From Geomonas propionica (GTDB taxonomy: Bacteria; Desulfobacterota; Desulfuromonadia; Geobacterales; Geobacteraceae), in contig NZ_JAEMHK010000001.1 in the NCBI RefSeq assembly GCF_016458235.1, positions 1-64,000 of the forward strand: 64,000 nt of DNA, read 5' to 3'. A program made the position numbers and the translations under genes. Shown one piece after another: positions 50,490 to 58,829 of the stretch. The stretch's first letter is position 1; every line of letters starts with the position of its first letter. The notes beneath the pieces are model-generated. The model was not told the DNA's origin. It made no database searches and worked only from the letters and a program-made list of their open reading frames with translations.

Positions 50490-51563
50490 ATGAAATCTGC
50501 CGATCGACGCAATTCGCTGGCCCTGGCCATGTTGGGAGCCGGGGCCGCTTTTTTCCTCTGGAGCCTGCGCCGCAACGCGCGCCGCATCGACTTTCTCGGC
50601 AAGACCGTAGTGATCACGGGCGGGTCACGCGGACTCGGGCTCGAGATCGCCCGGCAACTGGTCAAGGAAGGGGCGAGGCTGGTGCTGCTGGCGCGCAGGC
50701 CTGACGAACTGGAGCGCGCCCGGGCCGAGTTGGCTCGCTCCGGCGGGGACGTGATCACCTTCCCCTGCGACGTCGGGGTGCGCCAACAGGTCGAGGAAGC
50801 CGTGGCTGCGGTGATCGAGCTGCGCCACAAGATCGATGTCCTCATCAACGTCGCCGGCATCATACAAGTGGCCCCGTTCGAGAACCTGGAGCTGAAGGAC
50901 TTCCAGGAATCCATGGATGTCCACGCCTGGGGACCGTATCACATGATCCGCGCCGTGGCGCCGCACATGCAGCGGCGCCGGAGCGGCCGCATCGTCAACG
51001 TCTCATCGATAGGCGGATTGGTAGCCGTGCCGCACCTGCTGGCTTACACCATGGGCAAGTTCGCGCTGACCGGCCTCTCCGACGGCTTCCGCGCGGAACT
51101 CGCCAAGGACGGCATCTACGTCACCACCGTCGCCCCCGGCCTAATGCGCACCGGCTCGCACGTCAACGCCAACTTCAAGGGGCAGTACAAGAAAGAATTC
51201 GCCTGGTTCGCTATTTCCGGCGCCAACCCCGCGTTATCCACCTCAGCGCCGGCCGCCGCGCACAAGATCATCGAGGCCTGCCGGTATGGCCAGGCCCGCC
51301 TGATCGTCAACTGGCCCGCCCGCATCCTGCACGCCGCCAACGCCCTGCTCCCCGAGGTCACTTCTTTCGCCACCGGGATGGCGGCCAGAATGCTCCCCGC
51401 GCCGGCAGCATCCACCGACAACGAACAGCATCCCGGCTGGGACAGCCGCTCCAAACTGGCCCCGTCGCTCCTCACCCGTCCCAGCGATCGCGCCATCGAG
51501 GCGAATAACGAGCAGCCGGCAGAGTCACCCTACGTGGCACGGGTCCATGGCGGGAGACAATGA
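50490..51563 (+). CDS. membrane-anchored short-chain dehydrogenase
   Basis: A 357-residue SDR. An N-terminal helix (ALAMLGAGAAFFLWSL) anchors it to the inner membrane. The Rossmann fold VVITGGSRGLGLEIARQL, the NVAG segment and the catalytic VSSIGG...AYTMGK are intact. After residue 270 there is an extra tail (about 90 residues) with no clear domain, ending in a Pro/Glu-rich low-complexity stretch. AGAAAGGAG lies upstream of the ATG. Substrate unknown. Confidence 0.88.
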   Translation: MKSADRRNSLALAMLGAGAAFFLWSLRRNARRIDFLGKTVVITGGSRGLGLEIARQLVKEGARLVLLARRPDELERARAELARSGGDVITFPCDVGVRQQVEEAVAAVIELRHKIDVLINVAGIIQVAPFENLELKDFQESMDVHAWGPYHMIRAVAPHMQRRRSGRIVNVSSIGGLVAVPHLLAYTMGKFALTGLSDGFRAELAKDGIYVTTVAPGLMRTGSHVNANFKGQYKKEFAWFAISGANPALSTSAPAAAHKIIEACRYGQARLIVNWPARILHAANALLPEVTSFATGMAARMLPAPAASTDNEQHPGWDSRSKLAPSLLTRPSDRAIEANNEQPAESPYVARVHGGRQ

Positions 51564-51602
51564 GATCGCCGCTCGATCATCAGTAGAGGCGCAGTCTCTT
51601 CG

Positions 51603-51690
51603 TCCCCTCCCCTGGAGGGGGAGGGACAGGGCGGGGGATTAGCACTGTTGCCCCCCTCCCAACCTCCCCCCTCCAGGGGGAGGAGTGGCA
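51603..51690. repeat. double family B palindrome
   Basis: Two C/G arms: CCCCTCCCCTGGAGGGGGAG at 51603 and CCTCCCCCCTCCAGGGGGAG at 51664, separated by ACAGGGCGGGGGATTAGCAC. They can pair with each other over the whole length. Confidence 0.75.
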
Positions 51691-51728
51691 CAGCCACCCA
51701 GTCTGACCACCGGAGCAAGGAGGCCCAC

Positions 51729-52691
51729 ATGTTCTCACTGCGCAGCTACTTCAAGCTGGGTGACACCAGCTATATGGACCTGGCCAAGAAGGTCTTCCAC
51801 AAGTTCAGCGACGAGGATTGCTCGGAACACGCCGCGGCCATGGCCTACTACTTCCTGTTCGCATCGTTCCCGTTCCTGCTCTTTCTCACCACCCTGATCG
51901 GGTACCTCCCTATCCCGCACCTCATGGAGTACATGCTGAACAACGCTGCAAAGTTCCTCCCGTCGGAAGCGTTTTCCCTGATCGAGAGCAACATCCGGTC
52001 GCTGTTCATGAACAAGAAGCAGGGGCTTTTGTCGGTCGGCATCCTGCTGGCGCTGTGGGCTTCCTCGAACGCCATCGTGTCGGTCATGGACGCCATGAAC
52101 AACCTCTACGACGTCAAAGAGGGGCGCCCGTTCTGGAAGGTGCGCCTGATCGCCATCGGACTGGTGCTCGGTCTCTCGCTGCTGGTCCTCGGGGCGATGG
52201 TCCTGCTCATGTTCGGGGTGAAAATCGCGAACTTCGTGGCGGGGCTGATCAACTTCGGTGTGGCTTTCAAGGTCGGTTTCGTGATCGGCCTCATCCCGGT
52301 CACCCTGTTCCTCCTGGTACTCGCCATCGCTGTCATTTACTACTTCACGCCGGACGTAGAGCACGAGTGGAAATGGATCAGCCCGGGTGCGGTGGTGGCC
52401 ATCCCCTGCTGGATCGCGATGTCCTTCGGGTTCTCCTATTACATCAACAATTTCGGCTCCTACGACAAGACCTACGGTAGCATCGGCGCCGTCATCGTGC
52501 TCCTGTTGTGGCTCTACCTGAGCGGCCTGATCATCCTGGCGGGCGCCGTCATCAACGCGGTGATCGAGCACAGTTCGGAGGAAGGGAAGGAGCCGGGTGA
52601 GAAGGTGGAAGGGGAGCATGCCGCCGAGCGCGGCACCCATTCAAAAGCGGAATCACAGCAGAAGGAAAAGGAAGAATTGACAAGATCATAG
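51729..52691 (+). CDS. YihY/BrkB-family membrane protein
   Basis: A 320-residue inner-membrane protein with six helices. The family motifs are present: CSEHAAAMAYYFLFASFPFL, the mid-helix LWASSNAIVSVMDAMNNLYD and TYGSIGAVIVLLLWLYLSG. The C-terminus is a hydrophilic charged tail (EEGKEPGEKVEGEHAAERG). Function unknown, although earlier called tRNA-processing RNase BN by mistake. AAGGAGG lies before the ATG. It ends the plus-strand run. Confidence 0.92.
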   Translation: MFSLRSYFKLGDTSYMDLAKKVFHKFSDEDCSEHAAAMAYYFLFASFPFLLFLTTLIGYLPIPHLMEYMLNNAAKFLPSEAFSLIESNIRSLFMNKKQGLLSVGILLALWASSNAIVSVMDAMNNLYDVKEGRPFWKVRLIAIGLVLGLSLLVLGAMVLLMFGVKIANFVAGLINFGVAFKVGFVIGLIPVTLFLLVLAIAVIYYFTPDVEHEWKWISPGAVVAIPCWIAMSFGFSYYINNFGSYDKTYGSIGAVIVLLLWLYLSGLIILAGAVINAVIEHSSEEGKEPGEKVEGEHAAERGTHSKAESQQKEKEELTRS

Positions 52692-52712
52692 CTTCGTTAG
52701 TGTCGTGTAGTG

Positions 52713-52790
52713 GTCCCCCCTCCCTATCCCTCCCCCTCCGGGGGAGGGGGCCAAACGCGCCTCCCCCCAGAGGGGGGAGGCTGGGTAGGG
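52713..52790. repeat. double family B palindrome
   Basis: CCCCCCTCCCTATCCCTCCC, CTCCGGGGGAGGGGG, then CCTCCCCCCAGAGGGGGGAG and GCTGGGTAGGGG. It fills the gap between the convergent BrkB-like and CHRD genes and could terminate both. Confidence 0.75.
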
Positions 52791-52817
52791 GGCGCAAAAC
52801 TTGGCGCCTCCTACCAG

Positions 52818-53276
52818 TTATTTGATCTGCCCCCGGATCTCGCCCATGGGGTAGGTCACCGTCGGCACGTCCACGTAGGCCTCTCCGGCATCTATAATGC
52901 GCACCAGGTCCTCCACCGTCTTCCCCTCCAGCTCTCCGATCAGGTTTTCGTTGGTGATGAGCCCCTCGGAAAGAATTCCCTTGAACTTACCCATCTTGAC
53001 CGGCCCCCCGAACAGCCCCACCAGCGGAGGGCCGTTCTGCCCCGGCTTGCCGTGGTGGATGTGCGCCGCGACCGGACTCGTTATCCTGCTCACATTCAGC
53101 TCGTAACTCATCTCGCCGTCCGCGTAGATCATCTTGATGTCCCCCCGGGCCGGAGTCTTCACCGCGGGAACCTCCTGCTGCCCCGAAAGCTTCGCCCGGA
53201 AGATCCGCTGTTCCGCCGCCGCCGGCAGGGCAGCAAGTACCGCCATAACCACGACCGACATCTGCCATTTCTTCAT
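52818..53276 (-). CDS. CHRD-domain secreted protein
   Basis: A 152-residue exported protein. A signal peptide (MSVVVMAVLAALPAAA) precedes one CHRD domain (about 25-150) with the family markers KLSGQQEVPAVKTPARGDIK, AAHIHHGKPGQNGP and YPMGEIRGQI. CHRD, first seen in chordin, is beta-rich and of unknown function in bacteria, likely on the cell surface. It starts 17 bp after the TreS-Mak gene and could be the last gene of the operon. A weak AGGGG lies upstream of the ATG. Confidence 0.88.
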   Translation of the reverse strand: MKKWQMSVVVMAVLAALPAAAEQRIFRAKLSGQQEVPAVKTPARGDIKMIYADGEMSYELNVSRITSPVAAHIHHGKPGQNGPPLVGLFGGPVKMGKFKGILSEGLITNENLIGELEGKTVEDLVRIIDAGEAYVDVPTVTYPMGEIRGQIK

Positions 53277-53293
53277 AATGGATATCCCCTTTT

Positions 53294-56200
53294 TCAGCGT
53301 CCCTCCGGCCGCGCGCTTGCCTGTCCCACGGCCAGAAGGTCGAGTATGCCGGAGAGCGGGATGGAAACCCAGTCCGGACGGTTGTTGAGCTCGTAGCCCA
53401 GTTCGTAGATCGCCTTGTCCAGCATGAAGGTCTGCAGCATGATCTCGATCTCGTCCTGCGCCGTCGGCATGAAGCGGGCGCCAGCTACCCCCTCCTTGTA
53501 CGCCTGCAGGAAGACGGTGGCGCTGTAGCGATACCAGGCCTGCACCCAGGGGAGCAGGTAGGCGATGTCCTCGTCCCGCACCTGGGTGCGCTGCATGATG
53601 ACGGCATGCGCGGCGTAGTGGAAGGAACGCAGCATCCCCGCCACGTCCCGCAGCGGAGACTGCTTGATCCTGCGCTCGCTGAGCGACTTCACCGGCTCCC
53701 CTTCGAGGTCGATGATGAGGAAGTTGTCGCCGGTGTAGAGCAACTGGCCCAGGTGGTAATCGCCGTGGATGCGGGTCTTCATGGCGCCGAACTTGCGCAC
53801 CATGAACTTCTGGAACACGGTGAGCACGTCGTTCTCCATGGCGAGGAGCCCTTCGGCATCGCCGGCCACGTGCTGCGGGATGCGGGCCATGTTCTTGCGC
53901 AACAGGTCGAACACCTTCTTGCAGCGGCTGCGCATGGACTGGTACACCGAGCGCTGGTACAGGAGCGCGAAGGGCTCCGCGGCGAAATCGGGATCGTCGT
54001 TCCGAGAGGAAAGCGCCAGGTGGAATTCGGCCGTCCTCCTGCCGATCAGGGCCACCATCTCGGGGTAGACACCCTGGATCAGCTCCAGCAGAGTCGCGGT
54101 ATAGCCGCTGGACTCGTTCCCTGGATGCGGCTCCAGCTTCGACTTCCTGGCCTCCTCGCGCTGGGCGAGGACCCGGTCCACGAACTGCCCGACCTCGCCT
54201 AGGGTGAAGGTCCAGGCGTCTCCCTGGTTAGGCACGAACCCCTGCAAAAGCCCCAATGCGTAGCTCTCGCCGTTGCTGCGCCGGTATTCCAGCGACCCGG
54301 CCAGGGGCGCGACGTGCGGGAAGCGCACCCGGTCCAGGAAGGTGCCGATCTCCACCTCGGGATGGGCCCCCTCCTCCATGCGCCGGTACATCTTGAGGAA
54401 GAAGCTCTTCTCGAAAAGCACGGCGCTGTTGCTCTGCTCGGATTTCAACACCTGCGACGGGAACGGGATCTGCTTTCCTTCCATGAGAGCGGCCATGCCG
54501 GAGGTGGGGCGCCCGGAAAACCTGCCGCTGTCGCCGCGCAGCGTCTTGCGGCGCCAGATCAGTTCGAAGAGGATCCAGCGCAGGTGGGAGTTGTGCAGCC
54601 CGTCGTAGAGCACCCCCGGGCGGTCGCCGACCTTGAGCAGGCAGATCACCGCCTCCGGCGCGTCTCCCAGCAGGGCTTCACCGCCGCCGTCCATGGGGAG
54701 GTAGTGCAGCGGCAGCAGATATACCTCGGGAGCCCCCTCGCTGTAGGTCACCTCCAGGAAGGTGATCATCACCGAAGTACCGTCGATGGGTACCGGGAGC
54801 CGGTCCAGCACCGAGAAGCGCACCATGACTCGGCTCTTGCCCTGGAACCAGCGCGATTTCCTGAGATAGTCCGGCAGCACCGATTGCTCCAGCTGGCGTA
54901 GCCCGGCGGCCTTCAGCACGTTCTCCCAGCCACCCGCCACCGCGATCTCCTCCAGCACCCCTTCTTCGCGCGGCTTGGTCTTCTCGCGGCCGTCGGTCAA
55001 GAGGAGCAGGTGGTAGTCGTACGGCCCCATGATGACTCCGTAGGGTGAGTCCTTGATGGCGGGGAAGCGGTTGCGGCTGAACATCTCCTCGGGGAAAAAC
55101 CCCACGAAGCGGGGCTGGTTCACCTGCACGAACTGGGTGGCCCGGGAGAGGTTTATGAGCACCAGGATGGTCTGGTCCTCGTACTGGCGCAGCATGGCGA
55201 GCACCTTGGGGTTGTCCAGGGTGATGAACTCCAGCGTCCCCCACCCAAAGGCGCGGAACCGCTTCCTGAGGTCGATCATCCGCTTCATCCACCAGAGCAG
55301 AGAAGAAGGGTTCTTGGCTTGGTTCTCGACGTTGCGCGCCTCGTAGTGGTACTCCGGGTCGATGATGGTCGGCAGGTAGAGCTTCTGCGGGTTGGCCGGC
55401 GAGAAGCCCGCGTTTCTGTCCGGGCTCCACTGCATCGGGGTGCGCACGCCGTTACGGTCGCCCAGGTAGTAGTTGTCCCCCATGCCGATCTCGTCGCCGT
55501 AGTAGATGATGGGGGTGCCGGGCATGGTGAAGAGGAGCACGTTCATCAGCTCAATCTTGCGCCGGTCGTCCCCCATGAGCGGCGCCAACCGGCGCCGGAT
55601 GCCCAGGTTGATGCGGGCGCGCGGGTCCCGGGCGTAGATGCGGTACATGTAGTCCCGCTCCTCGTCAGTCACCATCTCCAGGGTGAGCTCGTCGTGGTTT
55701 CTTAAAAACATGGCCCACTGGCAGTGCGGGGGGATGGTCGGGGTCTGCTGCATGATGTTGATGATGGGGAAGGAGTCCTCCATCTGCAGCGCCATGAACA
55801 TGCGGGGCATGAGCGGGAAGTGGAACGCCATCTGGCAGGCGGCGCCCCCCCCGAAATAGGAGGCGGCGTCCTCGGGCCACTGGTTCGCCTCGGCGAGCAG
55901 CATCTTGTCCGGGTACTTGGCGTCGATGTAGGAGCGCAGCTTCTTCAGGAACTCGTAGGTCTCCGGGAGGTTCTCGCAGTTGGTCCCCTCGCGCTCGTAC
56001 AGGTAGGGGACCGCGTCGAGCCTGAGGCCGTTCACCCCCATGCCGAACCAGAAATCGATGACCCGGAACATCGCCTCGTGCACCCGCGGGTTGTCGTAGT
56101 TCAGGTCGGGCTGGTGCGAATAGAAGCGGTGCCAGTAGTAACTCTTGGCGATCGGATCGCGGGTCCAGTTGGAGACCTCGAAGTCCTTGAAGATGATGCG

Positions 56201-56635
56201 CGCGTCCAGGTACTTGTCCGGGGTTTCGCTCCATACGTAGAAGTCGCGCCAGGGGGAGCCGGGCTTGGCGTTGCGCGACTTCTGGAACCAGGGGTGCTGG
56301 TCCGAGGTGTGGTTCAGCACCAGCTCGGTGATGACCCGCATGCCAAGGGCGTGCGCCCCCTTGAGGAAGTCCTGGAAATCGCGCAAGGTGCCGTAGTCCG
56401 GGTGGACGCTGCGGTAGTCGGCGATGTCGTAGCCGTCGTCCCTGAGCGGCGAGGGGTAGAAGGGGAGCACCCAGACCGCAGTGATGCCCAGGTCGCGTAG
56501 GTAGGGGAGCTTCTGCAAGAGCCCCCGGAAATCGCCGATGCCGTCCCCGTTGGAATCGCAGAAACTCCGGATGTGCACCTCGTAGATGACGGCGTCCTTG
56601 AACCAGAGCGGGTTTTTCTCGTTGCGAAATGGCAT
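53294..56635 (-). CDS. treS: trehalose synthase/maltokinase fusion (TreS-Mak)
   Basis: A 1113-residue fusion. Residues about 1-550 are a GH13 trehalose synthase (maltose-trehalose interconversion) with nucleophile Asp in GLRLDAVPYLYEREG, Glu in LLAEANQWPED and Asp in RNHDELTLEM. From about 580 on it is a maltokinase with the kinase-like RIHGDYHLGQLL and FLIIDLEGEP, phosphorylating maltose to maltose-1-phosphate with ATP. The fusion channels trehalose to GlgE, encoded upstream in the same operon. The start has only a G-run as ribosome site. Confidence 0.95.
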   Translation of the reverse strand: MPFRNEKNPLWFKDAVIYEVHIRSFCDSNGDGIGDFRGLLQKLPYLRDLGITAVWVLPFYPSPLRDDGYDIADYRSVHPDYGTLRDFQDFLKGAHALGMRVITELVLNHTSDQHPWFQKSRNAKPGSPWRDFYVWSETPDKYLDARIIFKDFEVSNWTRDPIAKSYYWHRFYSHQPDLNYDNPRVHEAMFRVIDFWFGMGVNGLRLDAVPYLYEREGTNCENLPETYEFLKKLRSYIDAKYPDKMLLAEANQWPEDAASYFGGGAACQMAFHFPLMPRMFMALQMEDSFPIINIMQQTPTIPPHCQWAMFLRNHDELTLEMVTDEERDYMYRIYARDPRARINLGIRRRLAPLMGDDRRKIELMNVLLFTMPGTPIIYYGDEIGMGDNYYLGDRNGVRTPMQWSPDRNAGFSPANPQKLYLPTIIDPEYHYEARNVENQAKNPSSLLWWMKRMIDLRKRFRAFGWGTLEFITLDNPKVLAMLRQYEDQTILVLINLSRATQFVQVNQPRFVGFFPEEMFSRNRFPAIKDSPYGVIMGPYDYHLLLLTDGREKTKPREEGVLEEIAVAGGWENVLKAAGLRQLEQSVLPDYLRKSRWFQGKSRVMVRFSVLDRLPVPIDGTSVMITFLEVTYSEGAPEVYLLPLHYLPMDGGGEALLGDAPEAVICLLKVGDRPGVLYDGLHNSHLRWILFELIWRRKTLRGDSGRFSGRPTSGMAALMEGKQIPFPSQVLKSEQSNSAVLFEKSFFLKMYRRMEEGAHPEVEIGTFLDRVRFPHVAPLAGSLEYRRSNGESYALGLLQGFVPNQGDAWTFTLGEVGQFVDRVLAQREEARKSKLEPHPGNESSGYTATLLELIQGVYPEMVALIGRRTAEFHLALSSRNDDPDFAAEPFALLYQRSVYQSMRSRCKKVFDLLRKNMARIPQHVAGDAEGLLAMENDVLTVFQKFMVRKFGAMKTRIHGDYHLGQLLYTGDNFLIIDLEGEPVKSLSERRIKQSPLRDVAGMLRSFHYAAHAVIMQRTQVRDEDIAYLLPWVQAWYRYSATVFLQAYKEGVAGARFMPTAQDEIEIMLQTFMLDKAIYELGYELNNRPDWVSIPLSGILDLLAVGQASARPEGR

Positions 56636-56673
56636 GGTTCCCCCCCAAGCACTGCTGCCAACTCCGGACTTTA

Positions 56674-56764
56674 GCTCCTCCCCCCGGAGGGGGGAGGCTG
56701 GGAGGGGGGGCGTTGTGCCGATGGTCCGGAAGCCCCCTCCCCACCCTCCCCCTCCAGGGGAGGG
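56674..56764. repeat. double family B palindrome
   Basis: CTCCCCCCGGAGGGGGGAGG, then a mirrored CCCCTCCCCACCCTCCCCCT and CCAGGGGAGGG. It sits in the 150-bp gap between GlgE and TreS-Mak and may weaken read-through. Confidence 0.75.
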
Positions 56765-56785
56765 AGATAGGACACGGAGCCGTCG

Positions 56786-58765
56786 CTAAAAGTAGTAGTC
56801 GAAATCGGACTCCCGGCGCTGCCAAGTGCTGATCCGGTAGATGCAGGCCGGATTCACCTGCGGGTCGAGCCGCACGGTGGTGGTGTCACCCTGCCAGATG
56901 GAGTGATCCCCCCCGATCAGGTCGTGCAACAGGTACGACTGCCCCGGCAGGACGCCGAACAGCTCCAGCGGTAGCTGAAGGCGCGCCGTGCGCACCCGGA
57001 ATGGGTCGAGGTTCACCGCCACCAACAGCGACCCCTTCGTCTGCTTGGCGATCTTGGCGTAGAAGATGACGCTGTCGTCGTCGGACGGCAGGAAGGTGAC
57101 GTTGTTAGTCTGCTGTAGCGCGACGTGATCGCGACGAATTCGGTTCAGGGTGATGATCAGTTCGCGGATGTTGCCGGACGCCTTCCGGTCCCAGTGGCGG
57201 ATCTCGTACTTCTCCGCGTCCAGGTATTCCTCCGAACCGGGCTTTTCCGGCTTCCCCACGCAGAGTTCGTACACCGGGCCGTAAATACCGTAGTTGGAGG
57301 AAAGCGTCGCCGCGAGCGCGAGCCGGATCATGAAGGCGGGGCGCCCGCCGTACTGCAGGTACTCGGTCAGGATGTCCGGTGTGTTGGGCCAGAAGTTCGG
57401 GCGCATGAACTCCCTGGTGTCGCCGCGGGTCAGCTCAGTCAGGTACTCGGTCAACTCCCCCTTGCTGTTGCGCCAGGAAAAGTAGCTGTAGGACTGGGTG
57501 AAACCAGCCTTGGCTAGTCTCGCCATGATCTTCGGGCGAGTGAACGCCTCGGCCAGGAAGATGACGTCCTGGCACTTCCCTTTCGCTTGGTCTATCAGCC
57601 ACTCCCACATCGGGAACGGTTTGGTGTGCGGGTTGTCCACCCGGAAGATGCGGACGCCGTGGTCCATCCAGAAGAAAACGATCGACTTCAGCTCCTCCCA
57701 GAGTTCCTCCCACTGCGGCGTCTCGAAGTTGATCGGCACGATGTCCTGGTACTTCTTGGGCGGGTTCTCGGCGTATTGCACGGTCCCATCCGGGCGCCAC
57801 CTGAACCACTCCGGGTGCTCCTTCAGATAGGGATGGTCCGGTGAGCACTGGAAGGCGAGGTCGAGGGCGATCTCGATGACGTGTTTTTCCGCCTCGCGCA
57901 CCAGGTCCCCGAAGTCCTCCAGGGTACCGAGATCCGGGTGCACCGCCTTGTGCCCACCATCCTCGGAGCCGATGGCCCAGGGGCTGCCGGGGTCGCCCGG
58001 CTGCGCTTCGACCGCGTTTGCCCTTCCCTTCCTTTTGCTGGTGCCGATAGGGTGGATCGGGGGAAGGTAGAGGACGTCGAAGCCGAGTTCGGAGACGTCG
58101 GGAAGGAGCGCAATGCAGTCGCGCAGCGTGCCGTGACGTCCATCGGCTCCCAGCGAGCGGGGGAACACCTCGTACCAGCTGCTGAAGAGCGCCTTCTTGC
58201 GGTCCACCCGGACCACCAGTTCCTTCGGGTAGCGTGTGGCGAGCCCGCGTGCGCAGCATGTGCTGACCAGGTCGGAGAGGCGGGTATCGAGCCCCAGCGC
58301 CACGGCCCCCTCCTGCTCCCTTTCCACCGTGAGCGCCGTCACCGCCTCGCGCAGCCGCGCCGCGTCCTCCTGGTTGGCCTCGCCGACGGCCTGCTCTAGG
58401 ATCTTGGCGCCAATTTGTAGGTCCACCGCCACGTCCTGTCCCGCCTCGAACCTCTTTTGCAGATCCCTCTGCCAGGTCCGGAAGTGGTCCACCCACCCCA
58501 TCAGGGTGTACTGGTAGAAGCCGGGCTCGCCCAGGACGAAGCTCCCCTCCCAGCGGTCGTTGTCCAGGCGGCGCATCTCCTTCTCCTGCCAGTCGTCTTC
58601 CCCCATCCTGCGGTAGAGGAGCAGCGCCACGACCTCGTCGTGACCGTCGCTGAAGACGTCCGCCTGCACCACCATCTCGTCGCCGGTCACCCGCTGCACG
58701 GGGAACCTGCCGCAGTCGATCTGCGGGTGCACGACCTCGATCGCTATCCGGGCTCTCCCTTCCAT
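56786..58765 (-). CDS. glgE: alpha-1,4-glucan:maltose-1-phosphate maltosyltransferase (GlgE)
   Basis: A 659-residue GH13_3 enzyme that adds maltose units from maltose-1-phosphate to a growing alpha-1,4-glucan. The N-terminal domain (about 1-200) ends in the GlgE-type SSWYEVFPRSLG. The catalytic core has the nucleophile Asp in GVRIFRVDNPHTKPFPMWEW and the acid Glu in IFLAEAFTRPK. Length is standard. GAGGTGAG lies ahead of the ATG. It lies between TreY upstream and TreS-Mak downstream. Confidence 0.95.
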   Translation of the reverse strand: MEGRARIAIEVVHPQIDCGRFPVQRVTGDEMVVQADVFSDGHDEVVALLLYRRMGEDDWQEKEMRRLDNDRWEGSFVLGEPGFYQYTLMGWVDHFRTWQRDLQKRFEAGQDVAVDLQIGAKILEQAVGEANQEDAARLREAVTALTVEREQEGAVALGLDTRLSDLVSTCCARGLATRYPKELVVRVDRKKALFSSWYEVFPRSLGADGRHGTLRDCIALLPDVSELGFDVLYLPPIHPIGTSKRKGRANAVEAQPGDPGSPWAIGSEDGGHKAVHPDLGTLEDFGDLVREAEKHVIEIALDLAFQCSPDHPYLKEHPEWFRWRPDGTVQYAENPPKKYQDIVPINFETPQWEELWEELKSIVFFWMDHGVRIFRVDNPHTKPFPMWEWLIDQAKGKCQDVIFLAEAFTRPKIMARLAKAGFTQSYSYFSWRNSKGELTEYLTELTRGDTREFMRPNFWPNTPDILTEYLQYGGRPAFMIRLALAATLSSNYGIYGPVYELCVGKPEKPGSEEYLDAEKYEIRHWDRKASGNIRELIITLNRIRRDHVALQQTNNVTFLPSDDDSVIFYAKIAKQTKGSLLVAVNLDPFRVRTARLQLPLELFGVLPGQSYLLHDLIGGDHSIWQGDTTTVRLDPQVNPACIYRISTWQRRESDFDYYF

Positions 58766-58787
58766 AGGCTCACCTCGGTCACTAACT

Positions 58788-58820
58788 CCCTCCCCCTGGA
58801 GGGGGAGGGCTGGGGAGGGG
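58788..58820. repeat. dispersed C/G palindrome, family B
   Basis: CTCCCTCCCCCTGGAGGGGG then AGGGCTGGGGAGG, in the 64-bp gap between TreY and GlgE. Confidence 0.7.
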
Positions 58821-58829
58821 AGAATTCCC

